A DNA stretch of 64,000 bases from Bryopsis sp. KO-2023 (taxonomy: Eukaryota > Chlorophyta > Ulvophyceae > Bryopsidales > Bryopsidaceae). Made by a program: the position numbers and the translations under genes. A model generated the notes under the pieces. That model had not been told where the DNA came from. It searched no databases and saw only the letters and a list, made by a program, of their open reading frames with translations. Shown here piece after piece: positions 60,201 through 64,000 of this stretch (position 1 is the stretch's first letter; each line of letters opens with the position of its first letter). The stretch covers positions 2,877,001 through 2,941,000 of the forward strand of contig BSYQ01000006.1 of NCBI GenBank assembly GCA_030272585.1, read 5' to 3'.

Positions 60201-63200
60201 AATGCCAGCTATTCTCCCTGCTTTTAATTCTTTGCACTGAAAAATAATAGTACCTGTAATCTCTTGCTCGAAGCCCCTGGGGCCCTGTTTGGTCATCCGA
60301 TTGGAGCATGGAGTTTGTCGCACTGACAAACTGCATCAATCGCTGATCCAAGTGCAGGTCTTCTCGCCCCTTGAGGAGATAGGTGTGTTTCTGACCGTCC
60401 GAACCCATCATCTCGAGCTTCTTGGGGCGAGTCTTGGTGGAAAGCACCAATACATCCTCCCCGAAACCGCAAACGGTGACATTATCCACATGATACCCTG
60501 CAACAGTGTCCGATATGATGATATCACACTTGCATCTTCCCTGGCCAGGTCTTTTTAGCATGTTCAAAGACTTCCCTCTCATCTTTCATCCTTGTACTCA
60601 ATTAAACAGCACTCAATTAAACAGCAATAGCTAGCTAATTCTGGGATGGGGTTCAGCCTTTCGTGAACCAAAAAGAAAACAGCAAGTGTGTCTAGGAATT
60701 TACTTGATCAATTCACTCGATTGTCTGGGTCTAAAAGTGCAGGTTTTTTGAAATTCTCATGATTTCAAATGCAAAACATATTTCAATCCACCATTTTGGG
60801 GGGTATTTTTTTCCCCTACTTTCAGTATCATTTTTAAATCACGGTCCTCCTACCCACGGCCCCCACCAACCACATGCATCCTAAATCGTCATACTTTCAC
60901 ATGCAACAACTGCATACCTGGCATCGGGATCTCCGTATCTTTTAAATTCATCAGCTTGGGGGAAACATCCTGCATTTTGAGCTTCAGCACTTTCAACTCT
61001 TTGTCCATGTCTTTCAGCAGATTCCTGACAGGGCCCCACAGCTTCTGGATGTGAGCGGCGTCGGTCACGGCGGCCGCCCTCAGTCTCGCAATGGCTTTCG
61101 TGAGACCGACCACAAATGCAGACTTGAATCCGCTTTCGTTGCTGGTCTCGGGCTCTCTCAGCAAAGTGAACTTCAAACGCTTTTCCAGCACCAGTATCAC
61201 AGGAGTGAACAGTGTCGCAAACCTGACCACAGCGTGACAAAATGCTGAGCAAAAGCAGCAAAGCCAGAACTCCAGAATTACTTATGAATGGATCATGGCC
61301 ATCAAGCAAGAGCTTTTAACCCTGATCTTTATCACACCTCCAGAGATCCCCTCAGTGAACTAACCCTAGTGAGTTTTTTTTTGGGGGGGGGTGGGATACC
61401 TCTGTTGCGTCATTGCTTGTTTCTGCTCAGTGTCCAGCACATCGTTGTTTTTCAATCTCTCCATTTCAGCCTGGAAAGTGACTATCCTCCTGTGCACGTC
61501 CAAATGAAGTTCGGCCAAAGTCGCATGCCACTGCTCCACCCAGAGCACCGTTATCCTCTCCATTTCGTCCAGCATGACACACAGATCGTTGAACAGGTGA
61601 GGGTACTGCACGTGAAGCTCCGTCAGCAATGCCTGACACCAAACCCACAGTCAATCCCACAGCCAGAATCTGCATCACCAGCGGAGTGTCGAAGTTACAG
61701 AATTGATGACCAACCTCCAGCTCTTCTGAAACCAGTTCCCCATCAATTTCTGCCTGGCGTTTTTTCACGACGGCTGCATATAACACAGACGACGGTGCAA
61801 CACTCGACACACCCTGGCAAAAAACAAACACCAGTCAGACACTGAGGTCAGCACTCCCTCCCTTCATCGGCTTGCAACAGGGGTTCGATTCCTGCAGATC
61901 CGGAAAAGAAATCTGCATGGTGTCCAGAGATGACCTTGCAAGTTTTACTGACAACCCACAGAGAGCACAGCTGTACCAAAACATCCTTTCAGCGATACCT
62001 TCAGAATTTGCAGCATGCATTTTCTGACAGAAGCCGCAGAATGCCTGAGTTGCATGAACAGCTGAGGAGTAACATTCGTCCAGGCAGAGGCCGGAATTGT
62101 CATCAGCATCCGCTCCAACTCGTTGTCCAGCAAGAATTGCCCGTGGAGGTTCACCAGCTGGTGCAGTCTCAGCAGTATGGAAGAATCCACGGCTTTTCCG
62201 TTCAGTTGCAAGTACTTGCAATATGCGATGATCGTGTAGCGTACGCCCAGCAAATGTCGATTGGTATCATCCAGCCCGGTTGAGTTGGGGTCGTCCCGGC
62301 CATACTGAAAAGAAAATGAACGAAACCAGCTTCAGGCATAGGAAAAAAGAGTAGCGATGCGCGCACCCCTTTTGTGTTACTGACTGCTTCTCATAGGCGA
62401 GAGTGGAGTGTGGAGTACCGTTTCAGACAAAAATTGATAATTTATTTTACTATTAAAATAATAGAATTATTTCGCGGTTCCAAGCCCAGGATCGAATTTC
62501 AATGGAGGGTATGTCTGACCTGAACGATGTCATGCAGCGTATCTCCAAATTCCCTCCAGACAAAAGGCAATCGTGGAGAGACATGTGTGGCCGTTGCCGT
62601 GCATGCAGCCCGAGCTCTCAGAAGCTCCTCGGTTTCGGAAGCCCCTGTCTCCATAGAATCCCCACCGGATGCTGCAATCACTTGATCCCAACGGTCTCCC
62701 AGCATGGCGGCTATGGCAGGGACGTCCATTTTGAACAATGAAACCATGGATTCGCTGACGCCGGGGGAAAACCATTTGGACAACCGAACGAGAGAGATTG
62801 CGAGGAGTGCCTTGGACGAATCTAGGGAAAGAAATAAATACATTTTTTGAGGATAAATAAAGCACCCGGCAGATCTCAAAATCGAGGGGACACCATCGAA
62901 AAGAAGAGCGAGTAGGAAATGATTGGATCTGAGAAAAAGTAGATGGTGCCCAATTCATGCCAGCTTTTTCCTGTGTTTCTCCATTTTCACCGAAGAAAAA
63001 GGATCCTGCTGGTGGTTTCAGATAAGCGAGCAACATGGGTCTGCTTGCCACCGTTGATGCTTCTCATTCAACATGAATGTGGAGCCACAGTACCAGTTTC
63101 TTGGGAAGCCTCTTGCGCAACTCTCATGGAAGACTCCCACCACTGTCCCAGCAGCTTCGCTTTTCCATCTTTCGCCCCTCCCTTCAGCAGAATCTCCCGA

Positions 63201-64000
63201 TTTTCCAACACAGCCAGGGATTTCATCCACACCGGGCGCACAGATTGCAGGGTCTCGTCGTTCAGGAGCCGGGTTGCCAGTCTTACATTGCCCTTTTTCC
63301 TGGCAACGTACGATCCCAGCAGCAAAAGCGTTGCCAAATCATGACCTGCCACCCTTTGCAACCTTATGAGTTTGACCATGTCATCAGCACTGAGACCTGA
63401 TAATGCATGAGGTACCGTGAATCCCCCGCTCATTTCAGGCACCATCATTTCCAGCACCCCAAGGACTCGTTCAGAATTGCTCCGGCGGCTGTCTTCACAA
63501 ACTCCGAACAAGGTCAGGGCTCGGTTGGAGAGCGTGGTGGGTTCGTTCGACTGTGCTGCCAGGGAAAGGGCATGCGCGCACTGGACGCACTGCAAAGATA
63601 TGAGGTGTCTGCTCAAATCGGATGGGCTTTCCTGGGAAAGGATCTCGATGGCCGGTTGGAGTTTGTTCCATATTTTGCTGAAGTACAAGGGGACGTTGCT
63701 GTCTGGAATCGAAATCTGCTCAGTTGCACACCGGGTCGCAAGGAGAGCCTTTAATGTAATTGCATCGCTCAGCTCCACCACCTGGGAAAAAAAATCACAG
63801 CGGAGTAAGAAGATGGCATCCAATGGGCACTTTCATGCGTATTATTCAGACAGCAATTCCCCACTTTTTTGGGCGACAAAAATGTCTTTTGTGCGAACCT
63901 CGTCTATTCCACTGAAGTTTCCCTCTTGAGCCCAACTGCTCATTTTCTCGACAGCTTCTGCAAGAGTGCCGGTGTCGTACACGACGGATAATTCAATGTG
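51252..64000 (-). CDS. SMG1: SMG1, PI3K-related kinase of nonsense-mediated decay (5' part outside the window)
   Basis: SMG1 phosphorylates the helicase UPF1 during nonsense-mediated mRNA decay. The visible part starts within the FAT region (exons 64000-63899, 63781-63094, 62821-62520, 62304-61999, 61813-61715, 61632-61400, 61222-60918), the last ending in KDTEIPMPG like the family's TNTEIALPG. The kinase exons are 60497-60254 (TKTRPKKLEMMGSDG...YLLKGREDLHLDQRLMQF), 60125-59986 (TPLGGRVGLIQWV), 59840-59686, 59460-59164 (GLGDRHLDNVLID and HIDYDVCF, catalytic and Mg-binding loops intact) and 59032-58865. Then come many exons (58.8-51.8 kb) of helical, Gln/Glu/Leu-rich sequence, the long insertion unique to SMG1. 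The last exon, 51788-51252, ends in the FATC tail VKEATDPSNLCRMYEGWTSWI, nearly the family consensus. Exons between 58.8 and 52 kb were seen but not all junctions were verified. Arabidopsis lost SMG1; mosses and many algae keep it. Confidence 0.95.
51818..51965. repeat. Three degenerate copies of a 26-29 base unit in the last SMG1 intron
   Basis: AGTTCTACAAAACTCGAATT followed by GCAAGGTAT occurs at 51818-51846, again with one change at 51895-51923, and as a shorter, more diverged copy at 51940-51965. The spacing is uneven (77 and 45 bases). Confidence 0.7.
53563..53584. repeat. AT dinucleotide run in an SMG1 intron
   Basis: About ten AT units follow CAAATAC within an intron of SMG1. It is a simple microsatellite. 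Confidence 0.8.
56658..56722. repeat. AT microsatellites followed by a (GGTT)6 run in an SMG1 intron
   Basis: Two TA runs split by TCACCC are followed directly by six GGTT units. The compound repeat lies in an intron of SMG1 between insertion-domain exons. Confidence 0.85.

Noticed and set aside
61875-61900. B-box-like GGTTCGATTCC suggesting a tRNA
   Set aside because: No D-arm, anticodon arm or acceptor stem accompanies it.

Overview
The window is nuclear DNA of a photosynthetic eukaryote of the green lineage, most likely a green alga (streptophyte or early-diverging). The evidence is an LHCII-type chlorophyll a/b protein, a plastid-type long ribosome hibernation factor, a plant-type RR-TZF CCCH zinc-finger protein, an L18a-like membrane protein and a retained SMG1 kinase. 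Nearly all genes are split by short GT-AG introns. I joined exons by hand and checked that reading phase is kept at the junctions given. I could not assign a species.

Layout. 0.8-3.3 kb (+): AhpD/CMD-like protein. 5.1-9.4 kb (+): FYVE-like zinc finger, long disordered linker and a caspase-fold domain lacking the catalytic His/Cys. 10.4-12.1 kb (-): small secreted Cys-rich protein with CC and CXC motifs. 13.3-14.4 kb (+): CutA. 15.3-16.9 kb (+): YjbQ/UPF0047 protein with a GC-AG intron. 17.9-22.3 kb (-): membrane-anchored tandem kinase-pseudokinase, divergent across 203 bp from 22.5-24.6 kb (+): secreted GH19 chitinase with four LysM domains. 26.5-28.5 kb (+): plastid HPF/PSRP1. 29.1-31.3 kb (-): plastid GST-like protein, divergent from 31.6-32.3 kb (+): L18a-like membrane protein, whose intron holds a double hairpin with complementary loops. 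34.5-35.4 kb (-): Lhcb. 37.3-38.1 kb (-): intronless multipass membrane protein of unknown function. 41.1-42.8 kb (-): G3BP-like NTF2/RRM protein. 45.8-47.5 kb (-): RR-TZF CCCH protein. 48.5-50.9 kb (-): EF-hand protein of unknown family. 51.3 kb to the end (-): SMG1 from within the FAT region to the FATC tail.

How the genes relate. Three genes concern mRNA fate or stress RNP (G3BP, RR-TZF, SMG1) and lie on one strand within 23 kb, which may be chance. The chitinase/tandem-kinase pair is the most suggestive neighbourhood: a secreted chitin-binding enzyme shares a short bidirectional promoter with a membrane kinase-pseudokinase. The zinc finger-caspase gene copies the layout of a type I metacaspase (zinc finger, P/Q-rich prodomain, caspase fold) but uses a different finger and a dead active site; it is the best candidate for an undescribed protein type.

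Genome features: sense-strand C depletion in introns and 3' flanks, T-run/G-run tracts sometimes abutting 3' splice sites, several probable AAG acceptors, and long perfect palindromes. No rRNA, CRISPR or intact mobile element was seen.
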